NCBI RefSeq assembly: GCF_039534165.1
Contig: NZ_BAAAUX010000002.1
Coordinates: 124,001-188,000, forward strand
Direction: 5' to 3'
DNA length: 64,000 nt
Source: Saccharopolyspora_D taberi
Lineage (GTDB): Bacteria > Actinomycetota > Actinomycetes > Mycobacteriales > Pseudonocardiaceae
Shown: piece by piece, positions 24,736 to 32,958 of the stretch
How positions within the stretch are numbered: the first letter of the stretch is position 1
Layout: every line of letters begins with the position of its first letter
Program-made: the position numbers and the translations under genes
Notes under the pieces: model-generated
Told to the model about the DNA's origin: nothing
What the model saw: the letters and a program-made list of their open reading frames with translations, nothing else
Databases searched by the model: none

Positions 24736-25710
24736 TCAGCGCCGGCGCCCGGCGTACCAGTCCTCGTCGTAGACGAGGTCGAGGTAGCGGTCTCCGCGGT
24801 CGGGGAACAGCGTCACGATCCGGACCGGGCGGTCCAGCCGGGGCAGCGTCTTCCGGATCGCCGCGATCACCGAGCCGGTCGAGCCGCCGCCGAAGATGCC
24901 CTCGGCGCTCAGCAGCGCGCGGCAGCCGGTGGCCGACTCCAGGTCGTCGACGTGCACGACCTCGTCGATCTCGTCGCGGTTGAGCAGTTCGGGCACCCGG
25001 CTGGAACCGATCCCGGGGATGTCGCGCGGCCCCGGCGGCGTGCCGAAGATCACCGAGCCGACCGCGTCGACGGCGATCACCCGCATCTGGGGAAAGCGCT
25101 CGCGCATCCGCCGGGAGCAGCCGAGGATGCTGCCGCTGGTGCTCACCGCGGCCACGAAGTAGTCCGGCGCGCGGTCGAGCCCGTCGGCGATCTCGGCTCC
25201 GGTGCCGTGGTAGTAGGACTGCCAGTTGCGCTCGTTGGCGTACTGGTTGATCCAGATGCTGCCGGGCAGGCTGTCCCGCAGTTCCCGCACCCGCCGGATC
25301 CGGGTGTGCAGGTAGCCGCCGCCCTCGTCGGGCTCGGAGACGACGTCGACGTTCGCACCGAGCCGCTCCAGGATCCGCAGGTTGGCAGAGGTCGCCTTCG
25401 GGTCCACCACGCAGGTGAACTCCAGGCCGTGCAGCCGCGCGGCGGTCGCCAGCGCGATGCCGAAGTTGCCGGAACTGCTCTCGATCAGGTGCGCTCCGGT
25501 GGTGATGCTTCCGTCGGCCAGTCCCTGCTCGATCACGTAGCGAGCGGGGCGGTCCTTCATGCTGCCGCCCGGGTTCATCAGCTCCAGCTTCGCGATCACC
25601 TCGACGCCGGGTTCGGGGAACAACCGGTTGAGCGCGACCATCGGGGTGTTGCCGATGCAGTCGAAGATCGAGGAGTGCACGGACTCGACGACGGTCTTGG
25701 CAGTGGTCAC
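24736..25710 (-). CDS. sbnA: SbnA-like PLP enzyme (2,3-diaminopropionate pathway)
   Basis: 324 residues, cysteine synthase superfamily, length like S. aureus SbnA (326). PLP lysine in NPGGSMKDRPA (Lys 52), O3'-binding Asn in ESSSGNFGIALA (Asn 82), phosphate loop STSGSILG, and GGGSTGSVIAAI near the C-terminus. SbnA joins O-phosphoserine and glutamate; its product is then cleaved by SbnB to L-2,3-diaminopropionate. No SbnB-like gene is in the window. This is the promoter-proximal gene of the biosynthetic operon: an iron box covers its -10 region 60 bp upstream. Confidence 0.87.
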   Translation of the reverse strand: MTTAKTVVESVHSSIFDCIGNTPMVALNRLFPEPGVEVIAKLELMNPGGSMKDRPARYVIEQGLADGSITTGAHLIESSSGNFGIALATAARLHGLEFTCVVDPKATSANLRILERLGANVDVVSEPDEGGGYLHTRIRRVRELRDSLPGSIWINQYANERNWQSYYHGTGAEIADGLDRAPDYFVAAVSTSGSILGCSRRMRERFPQMRVIAVDAVGSVIFGTPPGPRDIPGIGSSRVPELLNRDEIDEVVHVDDLESATGCRALLSAEGIFGGGSTGSVIAAIRKTLPRLDRPVRIVTLFPDRGDRYLDLVYDEDWYAGRRR

Positions 25711-25769
25711 CAGGACATCCCTCGTTCGTGCGGCGGGAGTCGCTCGGATGCGCTCCCTCGGCCGAGCAG

Positions 25770-25788
25770 TGAGGCTAGGCTAACCTGA
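25770..25788. promoter_or_regulatory. IdeR/DmdR-type iron box
   Basis: Nineteen bases, tgaggctaggctaacctga, matching the consensus TTAGGTTAGGCTAACCTAA at 16 of 19 positions with the central palindrome intact. It covers the -10 region of the promoter reading into the sbnA-like gene, so iron-loaded IdeR/DmdR1 would shut the operon. It is the only clear iron box found in the window. Confidence 0.85.
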
Positions 25789-25801
25789 TCGCGTTCGGCA
25801 A
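25772..25801 (-). promoter_or_regulatory. Promoter of the sbnA-like operon
   Basis: On the minus strand, TTGCCG (25801-25796), an 18-bp spacer and TAGCCT (25777-25772), about 60 bp ahead of the ATG at 25710. The -10 lies inside the iron box. Confidence 0.5.
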
Positions 25802-25893
25802 GGGTCGTGGCGCAGCGCACAATCACCGGGACGGACGCATCGACCTCCCCGAAACGCCCAATCCCACTTCGAACGTGCGGTGGGTACCGCTGT

Positions 25894-27051
25894 TCAGGTG
25901 GTCGAGCCCGAGGGAGTCGTCCGCTTCCGGAGCAGGAGCACCGCCAGCGGTGGGAGCAGCGCGCACTGCGCCGCCACCGCGAGCCAGAAGAGTCCACTGT
26001 GGCCGAGTCCGGAGGCGATGCCGTAGAGCTGGCCGCCGATCGCGGCGCTGGCGAACGCGCCGATCCCGGAAGCCAGCCGTTGCTGCCCGAACACGACGGC
26101 CGGGCTGCGCGGAGACCGGGCGAGCGCTTCCAGGTCGTTCTTGAGGAACAGCACGACTTCGCCCAGGCTGATCAGCAACGCACCGGCCGGGATCGCGAAC
26201 GGGTCCCCGATGGCGATGGTGCACATGCCCGCCGCCATCGCGGCGAACCCGAGCACCATCGCGCGCCGGTAGGAGATCCGGGCGATCCGCGCCGACAGCA
26301 GCGGCTGGAAGACGACGACCGACAGCGAGTAGCCCGCGAGCACGGCGCCGTAGAGCACCGCGGGCATCCGCGCCAGTGCGAAAACGGCCAGGAAGTGCTG
26401 GAAGAACATGAACAGGTACACGCTCAGCGCGGTCACCGCGAACGGCAGGACCGGCAGGCCGGACAGGACGTGCCTGGGGTGCGGCTCCGGCCGCCCGGTC
26501 TCGGGCGGCAGCAGGGCGTGCCCGATGGTCAGCGCCGCGAACAGGCCGGTCACGGCCGTGAACAGGGCGGCGGAGGCGTCCAGGACTAACGGCCCGGCGG
26601 CCAGCGGACCGAGCGCGACACCGGCGTTGATCGCGGCGTTCCCGGTCGACAGCAGCAGCGGTCGCCGCTGTTCGTCGATCCCGTCCACCAGGTACGCCTT
26701 GTTCGCAGGCAGGTACAGCGCCGCCCCGCAACAGGTCAGGACCAGCGCGACGACCGCCAGCCACGGCCAGCGCAGCCCGGGGACGAACAGCGCGAACCCG
26801 GCGCTGCGCACCGCCAGCGCGAGCACCATGGTGTTGCGCAGGCCGATCCGCTCGGCCACCACCGCGCCCACGACCCCGCCGGAGAACTGGACCAGCGAGG
26901 CGACGGCGAGCACGAAGCCGACCGCCCCGAGGCCCATCTCGAACCGCTCGTGCAGCAGGACCGACATGAACGGCAGAACCGCGAAACTGCCCAGCGGGAT
27001 GAGGAAGGAACCGGCGAGCAGGAACAGCTGCGGCCCGCTGAACCGCCTCAC
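25894..27051 (-). CDS. MFS transporter, second one of the siderophore locus
   Basis: 385 residues with about 12 helices. The motif A position reads VVAERIGLRNTMV, less conserved than in the other exporter. Last gene of the block that begins at 32862; its GTG overlaps the ATP-grasp stop (GTGA). It could export an intermediate or the siderophore, or import the deferrated or ferric form. Between it and the iron box lies about 105 bp without an obvious terminator, so read-through into the sbnA-like operon is possible. Confidence 0.8.
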   Translation of the reverse strand: MRRFSGPQLFLLAGSFLIPLGSFAVLPFMSVLLHERFEMGLGAVGFVLAVASLVQFSGGVVGAVVAERIGLRNTMVLALAVRSAGFALFVPGLRWPWLAVVALVLTCCGAALYLPANKAYLVDGIDEQRRPLLLSTGNAAINAGVALGPLAAGPLVLDASAALFTAVTGLFAALTIGHALLPPETGRPEPHPRHVLSGLPVLPFAVTALSVYLFMFFQHFLAVFALARMPAVLYGAVLAGYSLSVVVFQPLLSARIARISYRRAMVLGFAAMAAGMCTIAIGDPFAIPAGALLISLGEVVLFLKNDLEALARSPRSPAVVFGQQRLASGIGAFASAAIGGQLYGIASGLGHSGLFWLAVAAQCALLPPLAVLLLRKRTTPSGSTT

Positions 27052-28238
27052 CCGATGACCGGGCGCACGCTGCCCGCCGCCGCCAGCGCGCGGTGCGACG
27101 CGAGTTCGGCCGTCGCGCCCTCGGCGAGCACGATGCCGGTGCACCCGCGCTGGTCGTGCAGGTGGGCGATCGCGCTGCCGGTGGCCGAAGTCGGGTACCA
27201 CTCGGGGGAGCCGGGGTGGTCGGCCAGCCCGTCCAGCCCGGTCCAGCCGGTGAGGGTTCCGGTCCGGTCGGCGTACACCAGGGCGAACGCGACGGCGGGG
27301 CCGGCCGGGGCAGGCGCGTCCAGCAGTGCCGGGCGCGAGCCCAGGGCCATCTCGACCAGCGCGCGGTAGACGTTGGTGCCGAGCGACCGGCAAAGCGCCT
27401 CGCCGACGAGCGCCCCGCCGATCCGGGGGTTGATCTCGACCAGCTCCGGGCCTTCGGCGGTCAGCACGAACTCGACGTGGGCGAACCCGCCATCGTGCCC
27501 GGCCGCCGCCAGCACCCGGCCCGCCCAGTCCTCGATCCGGGACTCGTCCAGCGCGACCGGGAAGGACGCCGCCAGCTCCCGGAAGTCCGGTTCCGGCGAA
27601 ACCTGCCTGCTCAGCACGCCCAGCAGCCGGGTCTTGCCCTCCCAGCTCACGGTTTCGGCGCTGTAGACCGGGCCCGCCAGGAACGGTTCGGCGAGCAGGC
27701 TTCCCCGCAGGTCCGCCGCTCGCGCGGCTTCCAGGGCCGAACCGAGCTGGTCCTCGTCGCGGGCCAGCCAGACGTTGCGCGACGAGGTGCCCGCGGAATC
27801 CTTGAGGATGACCGGAAATCCGACTTCACGCCGGATTTCCTCCACAGTGGACGCTTCGATCGCGCGCCCGCGCGACAGGCCGTGGTCGTGGAGCAGCGCG
27901 CGCACGCGGCGCTTGTCCCGCAGCACCCGGACCGCGTCCGGGTCCGGCCCCGGAAGCCCGAGGCGGTGGGCCAGATCGGCTCCCGGCAGGCACCACGTGT
28001 CCGTCGAGTTGATCAGGCCCCGCAGGTCGCCGATCGAGCCGAGCGCCCGGTGCGCGGCTTCGCGGTCCTGGGTGTCGACGTCGACGACCTCCAGTGCGTC
28101 CGGTGGCAGGTTCGCCAGTTCGTGCCGGTAGATCGCCCGGTCCCCGGTGAGCAGGCACAGCCGTTCACCGGCGTCGGCGGCGGCCTCGACCAGGCGGCTC
28201 AGGCCGAAGATCTGGAACTCCAACGCCGCGATCGTCAC
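27048..28238 (-). CDS. ATP-grasp ligase of the siderophore locus
   Basis: 396 residues from a GTG overlapping the upstream stop (GTGA). ATP-grasp organisation: N-terminal pre-ATP region (ALEFQIFGLSRLVEAAADAG), the lysine strand VGFPVILKDSAGTSSRNV (about 135-152), then LLAEPFLAGPVYSAETV, and the metal-binding end FVLTAEGPELVEINPRIGGALVG with Glu and Asn ligands. Such enzymes link a carboxylate to an amine. It is tightly coupled to a PLP enzyme and an MFS gene, a triad also used for small amino-acid-derived metabolites. It has no counterpart in the S. aureus sbn locus, so the product probably carries an additional amide. Confidence 0.85.
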   Translation of the reverse strand: MTIAALEFQIFGLSRLVEAAADAGERLCLLTGDRAIYRHELANLPPDALEVVDVDTQDREAAHRALGSIGDLRGLINSTDTWCLPGADLAHRLGLPGPDPDAVRVLRDKRRVRALLHDHGLSRGRAIEASTVEEIRREVGFPVILKDSAGTSSRNVWLARDEDQLGSALEAARAADLRGSLLAEPFLAGPVYSAETVSWEGKTRLLGVLSRQVSPEPDFRELAASFPVALDESRIEDWAGRVLAAAGHDGGFAHVEFVLTAEGPELVEINPRIGGALVGEALCRSLGTNVYRALVEMALGSRPALLDAPAPAGPAVAFALVYADRTGTLTGWTGLDGLADHPGSPEWYPTSATGSAIAHLHDQRGCTGIVLAEGATAELASHRALAAAGSVRPVIG

Positions 28239-29308
28239 GACTGGCCGCCTTTCCACGCCTGGCCGTCTTTCCCAGCAGTCGAATAGGGTTGCCGCTGCCA
28301 TTCCATCGCCGACCACGGCGGCGCGAGGTCGTGCAGCGAGGTGATCTCCTTCGGCCGCAGCCCGTCCGGCCGCAGCGCCTCGTGGTGGCGGGCGAAAACC
28401 CGCTCCGCATAACGATGTCCGGTGTCGGCGCCGATGAGCAGGTGGGTGCGGTGCGGGTTCGCGGCGGCCTCCCGGCCCGCGACCAGGTAGGTGGCGCCGG
28501 TCGACAGCCCAGCGAACACGGCGTGGTCGCGCATCAGGCCGACCGCGCCCGCCATCGCGTGCCGGAAGTCCACCCAGTGCATCGCGTCGTAGAGCTCGTG
28601 GCGGACGTTGCCGAAGTGGATCGAGCTGCCGATCCCGGCGATGATCGCCTCCGGATCGCTGAACCCCTCGCTGCCGAAGGTGATGCTGCCGAACGGTTGC
28701 ACGCCCACCAGCCGCACCGACGGATCCCGCTGCCGCAGCGGCTCGATCAGGCCGCCGGTGGACGAACCCGTGCCGACCGAGCCCACGACCGTCAGCGGTG
28801 CGGAAGGCAGCGCCGTGCTCACCAGCTCCGCGAGCTCCCGGTAACCGAGGTAGTGGATGTCGTCGTGGTACTGGCGCATCCAGTGCAGGTCGGACCGCTC
28901 GGCCAGCAGCTCCCGGACCCGCTGGACCCGGCGTTCCTGGTCCAGCCGCAGGTCCTGGGACGGCGGCATCCGGTCCACGGTCGCGCCGAGGATCTCCAGC
29001 TGGGCGCGCATCGTGGCGTCGACGGTGGTGGAGGCGATGATGTGGCAGCGCAGCCCGTAGCGGTGGCAGGCCATCGCCAGCGCCAGCGCGTAGATCCCGC
29101 TGGAGCTGTCGACCAGCGTCTGGCCCGGTCGCACGGTGCCGCGCCGGAGCAGCTCGCGCACCGCGCCGAGCGCGGCGTAGACCTTCATCGTCTCGAACCG
29201 GGCCAGCACGAGATTGCCGTCCAGCCGGATCAGGTCCGGGGCCTTGACCGCGTCGGTGATGTGCTGGTGCACCACGGCGGTGGGAGCCAGGGTTTCGGTC
29301 ATCGTCAT
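28235..29308 (-). CDS. Divergent cysteine-synthase-family PLP enzyme (second SbnA-like protein)
   Basis: 357 residues. The lysine region reads FETMKVYAALGAV in place of the usual N-P-x-x-S-x-K-D-R, and the substrate loop is DSSSGIYALALAM, with Ile where SbnA and cysteine synthases have the PLP O3'-binding Asn. A glycine-rich phosphate loop, GSVGTGSSTGGLIEPL, is present. So the fold and cofactor lysine are kept but the active site is reshaped. It may make or rearrange the diamine building block that SbnA/SbnB make in staphylococci. Overlaps the ATP-grasp and binding-protein genes by four bases each. Confidence 0.75.
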   Translation of the reverse strand: MTMTETLAPTAVVHQHITDAVKAPDLIRLDGNLVLARFETMKVYAALGAVRELLRRGTVRPGQTLVDSSSGIYALALAMACHRYGLRCHIIASTTVDATMRAQLEILGATVDRMPPSQDLRLDQERRVQRVRELLAERSDLHWMRQYHDDIHYLGYRELAELVSTALPSAPLTVVGSVGTGSSTGGLIEPLRQRDPSVRLVGVQPFGSITFGSEGFSDPEAIIAGIGSSIHFGNVRHELYDAMHWVDFRHAMAGAVGLMRDHAVFAGLSTGATYLVAGREAAANPHRTHLLIGADTGHRYAERVFARHHEALRPDGLRPKEITSLHDLAPPWSAMEWQRQPYSTAGKDGQAWKGGQS

Positions 29309-30294
29309 CGCCCCACCGAACGCAGGTAGCCGCCGAGCTGTTCGGCCGCCTGCACGTTGCGCGGACCGCTCACGGCGTCGCCGTAGGACATCACGAAGTA
29401 GCGGTCGTGCACGACGGCGGGCGCGGACCGCAGCTGCGGCAGGGACTCCAGGAACGCGATCTTGTCGGCGGCGGGCTGGTCGGCGTAGTCGACGATGACG
29501 ATGACCTCCGGCTGCGCCTGCACCACCGGTTCCCAGCCGACCGAACCCCAGCCCGCGTCCAGGTCCCCGAAGACGTTGCGACCGCCCGCGGCGGCGATGA
29601 CGTCGTTGGGCGCGGCGTGCTTGCCGGCGGTGAAGGGCTGGTCGACGCCGGAGTCGTAGACGAAAACCCGCGCCGGGTCCTGGCCCGCGGGCCAGGTCGT
29701 GCGCAGCGCGGCGATCCGGCCCTGGAGTTCGCCCACGAGCTCGTCGGCCCGGTCGCGCACGCCGAACAGCGTGCCGAGGTTGCGCAGGTCGGTGTAGAGG
29801 GCTTCAAGCGGTGGGACGTCGGTGCCGTTCTCCCCGTAACCCCAGCACGTTTCGGTGTGCAGGTAGCTGTTGATGCCGACCTGGGAGAGCAGCGCCGGGG
29901 TGATGCCGCGTTCCTCGCTGAACCCGGAGTTCCACCCGGCCAGCACCCAGTCCGCCTGCGCGTCGATGAGGATTTCCTTGGTGATTCGGCCGGTTCCCAG
30001 CCGCGGCACCCGGCCGTAGTCGTCCCGCCACGGGGAACCGGCGATCGACGGGTCGCCCAGCGAGTTCATCACGTACCCGCGCATCCGGTCGGCCAGGCCG
30101 AGCGCGAACATCTTCTCGGTGCCGCTGACGTCGTAGGAGACCGGGCGCTGCGGGGTCGGGTAGGTGATGTCGTGACCGCAGTTGGACAGCGTGACCGGTG
30201 GCGCGGCCTGGCCGGACGGTTCGACCTTGGCGCCGCAGCCGGTGGCCAGGACAACGGCGGTCAGGATTGCGGCCAGCGAGGAGGATCTGCTCAA
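29305..30294 (-). CDS. Fe-siderophore ABC transporter solute-binding lipoprotein (FecB/FepB class)
   Basis: 329 residues from TTG 30294, which overlaps the ATPase stop (TTGA). Signal peptide with lipobox LATGC (Cys 20). The periplasmic-binding fold of class III is shown by PQRPVSYDVSGTEKMFALGLADRMRGYVM, GRITKEILIDAQADWVLAGWNSGF, RVFVYDSGVDQPFTAGKHAAPNDVIAAAGGRNVF and QPEVIVIVDYAD. It captures the ferric siderophore outside the cell and hands it to the permease and ATPase encoded just upstream. Confidence 0.9.
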   Translation of the reverse strand: MSRSSSLAAILTAVVLATGCGAKVEPSGQAAPPVTLSNCGHDITYPTPQRPVSYDVSGTEKMFALGLADRMRGYVMNSLGDPSIAGSPWRDDYGRVPRLGTGRITKEILIDAQADWVLAGWNSGFSEERGITPALLSQVGINSYLHTETCWGYGENGTDVPPLEALYTDLRNLGTLFGVRDRADELVGELQGRIAALRTTWPAGQDPARVFVYDSGVDQPFTAGKHAAPNDVIAAAGGRNVFGDLDAGWGSVGWEPVVQAQPEVIVIVDYADQPAADKIAFLESLPQLRSAPAVVHDRYFVMSYGDAVSGPRNVQAAEQLGGYLRSVGR

Positions 30295-31082
30295 CGGGAG
30301 GTTCCTTCCAGACGGTCGGCGGCGATGTCGAACAGCAGTTGCGGGACTCCGGTGCGCGGGTGGGTCACGATGGTGGCGTCGACCCCGAACACGTCCCGGA
30401 TGACCTCCGGCACCAGCACTTCGGCTGGAGTGCCGGAGGTGACCAGAACTCCGTCGTGCAGCACCGCGATCCGGTCGCAGACCGCGGCGGCGAGGTTGAG
30501 GTCGTGAAGCGCGACCAGGACGGTCAGCTCGGTGGCGCGCAGGAAGGACAGCAGTCCGACCTGGTGCCGCACGTCGAGGTGGTTGGTCGGTTCGTCCAGG
30601 ACCAGCACCCGCGGTTCCTGCACCAGGGCCCTGGCCAGCTGCACGCGCTGGCGTTCGCCACCGGAGAGCGTCAGCACGCCCCGGTCGGCCAGGTGCAGCA
30701 CGTCGAGTTCTTCCATGCAGCGGCGGCACAACTCCCGTTCGCGCTCGTCGAGCGGGCGGTTGCCGCTGGCGTGCGGGGTCCGGCCCAGTGCCACCACCTC
30801 TTCGACGGTGAAGTCGAGATCGGCGTGGTTCTCCTGGGTCAGCGCGGCGATCGAGCGCGCGCTGTCGCGCAGCTTGAGCCCGGCGATGTCGACGCCGTCG
30901 AGCAGCACCGCGCCGGAAGTCGGGCGAAGCGCGCGGTAGACGCAGCGCAGCGCGGTGGACTTGCCGCTGCCGTTCGGCCCGACCAGGCCGACGACCTCAC
31001 CGCCGCCGACGTCGAGGTGCAGCTCCTCGACCAGCGCGCGACCGGCGACCTCGACCGAAACTCCGCGCAGGGACAGCATCAT
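30291..31082 (-). CDS. Fe-siderophore ABC transporter ATP-binding protein (FecE class)
   Basis: 263 residues. Walker A GPNGSGKSTALR, Q-loop AALTQEN, signature LSGGERQR, Walker B VLVLDEPTNHLDVRHQ and H-loop ALHDLNLAA, all typical of the iron-siderophore/B12 ATPases. Overlaps the permease stop and the binding-protein start by four bases. Confidence 0.92.
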   Translation of the reverse strand: MMLSLRGVSVEVAGRALVEELHLDVGGGEVVGLVGPNGSGKSTALRCVYRALRPTSGAVLLDGVDIAGLKLRDSARSIAALTQENHADLDFTVEEVVALGRTPHASGNRPLDERERELCRRCMEELDVLHLADRGVLTLSGGERQRVQLARALVQEPRVLVLDEPTNHLDVRHQVGLLSFLRATELTVLVALHDLNLAAAVCDRIAVLHDGVLVTSGTPAEVLVPEVIRDVFGVDATIVTHPRTGVPQLLFDIAADRLEGTSR

Positions 31083-32119
31083 CGACCGCCTCCGAACAGG
31101 TATCCGCGGCGCCGCATGAGGGCGATGAACACCGGAACGCCGACCAGCGCGGTCAGCACACCGACCGGCAGCTCCTCGGGCGCGAACAGCGTCCGGGAGA
31201 GCAGGTCGGCCCAGAGCAGGAAGCAGGCGCCCGCCAGCGGCGCCACCATCAGCACCCGCCGGTGGCCGGAGCCGACGAGGATGCGCACGACGTGCGGCAG
31301 CACCAGCCCGACGAACCCGATCGCGCCGCTGACCGCGACCAGCAGCCCGGTGACGGCGGCGGTCAGCACGAACAGCCCGCGCCGCAGCGCGGCGGCGTCG
31401 ACGCCCAGGCTCGCGGCGGACTCGTCACCCATCGACAGCACGTCCAGCGGCCTGCTCAGCCGGAGCAGCACGGCGATCGCCACCACGACGACCACCGACG
31501 CGGCGGGCAGCGAATGCCACCCCGCCGCACCGAGGCTTCCCAGCAGCCAGAACAGGACCGTGCGCGCGGCTTCGCCGTTGGGCGACATGAACACGAGCAC
31601 GCTCATCACCGCCTGGAAGCCGTAGGCCAGGGCGACACCGGTGAGCACGAGCCGCAGCGGAGTCAGGCCGAGACGGCTGCTGGCGGCGGCGTAGACGAGC
31701 ACCGTCGCGCCCAGCGCGCCGAGGAAGGCCGCCGCCGACAGCGCGAAAACCCCGAGCCCGGCGAACACCCCGAACACCACCACGGCGGTCGCACCCACCG
31801 ACGCCCCGGACGAGATGCCCAGGACGAACGGGTCGGCGAGCGCGTTGCGCACCAGGGCCTGGATCGCGACACCGACGACGCTGAGCCCGGCGCCGACGAC
31901 GACCGCCAGCAGCACCCGGGGAGTGCGCACGTTCCACACCACCGAGTAGCCGGTGACGTCGTCGGCGCTGATCGTGCCGCCGGTCAGCGCCGCCCACAGG
32001 AACCGCGCGACGTCGCCGAGCGGCACCACGGTCGGCCCGAGCGCGATCCCGGCCAGGATCGACAGCACCAGGAATCCGGACAGCACCAGGACGACCGTGG
32101 CCGTGCGCGCCCGGGTCAT
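31079..32119 (-). CDS. Fe-siderophore ABC transporter permease (FecCD class)
   Basis: 346 residues with about ten helices. FecCD landmarks: RTPRVLLAVVVGAGLSVVG, the VRNALADPFVLGISSGASVGA segment, LFWLLGSLGAAGW, and the GAIGFVGLVLPHVVRILVGSGHRRVLMVAPLAGACFLLWAD block near the C-terminus followed by the ELPVGVLTALVGVPVFIALM helix. A single permease gene means that it acts as a homodimer. ATG 32119 overlaps the methyltransferase stop. Confidence 0.93.
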   Translation of the reverse strand: MTRARTATVVLVLSGFLVLSILAGIALGPTVVPLGDVARFLWAALTGGTISADDVTGYSVVWNVRTPRVLLAVVVGAGLSVVGVAIQALVRNALADPFVLGISSGASVGATAVVVFGVFAGLGVFALSAAAFLGALGATVLVYAAASSRLGLTPLRLVLTGVALAYGFQAVMSVLVFMSPNGEAARTVLFWLLGSLGAAGWHSLPAASVVVVVAIAVLLRLSRPLDVLSMGDESAASLGVDAAALRRGLFVLTAAVTGLLVAVSGAIGFVGLVLPHVVRILVGSGHRRVLMVAPLAGACFLLWADLLSRTLFAPEELPVGVLTALVGVPVFIALMRRRGYLFGGGR

Positions 32120-32862
32120 CCGCGCCTCCCGCGCACGATGAGCCTGCGGGCGTGGTTGTCGTAGGGGGAGCCGTCGAAGTCGCCGAAGCACTCGACGCCG
32201 GTGAACCCGGCGGACTCGAACAGCGAGCGCAGCTCCGCTCCACTGTAGACGAACGAGGTGATGGTCGCGGTGCGTGCGCTGTCCCCGCGCACCAGCGTCC
32301 AGTCGGTGCGCAGCCGGGTCCAGTCGTCGAGGATCGTGTCGCGCTGGAAGACCACCGCGTCCTCGTGGTGCACGACCTGCGGGCGGCCGACCCAGCCCGC
32401 CAGGACCTCCTTGCCGAGGACGTCGACCAGCAGGGTTCCGCCCGGTGCCAGCGAGTCGTGGGCGTTGCGCAGGACCCTGAGGTTGTCGGCGGGATCGTCG
32501 AAGTAGCCGAACGAGGTGAACAGGTTCAGCACGACGTCGAACCGGCCGGGCGCGACGTAGTCGAGCATGTCGGCCCGGACCAGCTCGACCTCGGCACCGG
32601 CCTCCGCGCACCGCTCGCGCGCCCGCTCCAGCATGGCCGGGCTGAGGTCAACGCCGGTGACCTTGTGGCCCTGCCGGGCCAGCGGCACCAGGTACAGACC
32701 GGGGCCGCAGCACAGGTCGAGCACCGCGGAACCGGCGGGGAAGTCCAGCAGCGGGGAGCCCGCCGTCAGCTCGCCTGCCTGTTCGGCCCTGCGCCGGGAG
32801 AACATCGTCTCGAAGAAATCCGACCAGAGCCCGTCGTCGGCGTACCAGCGCAACGGCCTCAC
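32116..32862 (-). CDS. Class I SAM-dependent methyltransferase of the siderophore locus
   Basis: 248 residues. SAM motif I VLDLCCGPGLYLVPLA (about 47-62), acidic motif II VTGVDLSPAMLERARE, motif III LVRADMLDYV and LAPGGTLLVDVLGKEVL. It heads the tightly overlapping transport/biosynthesis block, suggesting methylation of the siderophore, although a housekeeping role cannot be excluded. Start uncertain: the aggagg site abuts the GTG at 32862, while an in-frame TTG at 32853 has ideal nine-base spacing and may be the real start. No iron box was seen upstream. Confidence 0.8.
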   Translation of the reverse strand: MRPLRWYADDGLWSDFFETMFSRRRAEQAGELTAGSPLLDFPAGSAVLDLCCGPGLYLVPLARQGHKVTGVDLSPAMLERARERCAEAGAEVELVRADMLDYVAPGRFDVVLNLFTSFGYFDDPADNLRVLRNAHDSLAPGGTLLVDVLGKEVLAGWVGRPQVVHHEDAVVFQRDTILDDWTRLRTDWTLVRGDSARTATITSFVYSGAELRSLFESAGFTGVECFGDFDGSPYDNHARRLIVRGRRG

Positions 32863-32958
32863 CCTCCTGCTCGTCCACGTCGTCCGACCACAGGTCGTCC
32901 GGCGCGCGCGGAGGGTTCCCGCGGATGCCGCGGTTTTCCAGTGCGTGGGACGAATGTC

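Noticed and set aside
16335..32862. An SbnB homologue (ornithine cyclodeaminase-like) or an SbnI kinase in the siderophore locus
   Set aside because: None of the genes shows their motifs; the locus is fully accounted for by the listed genes.
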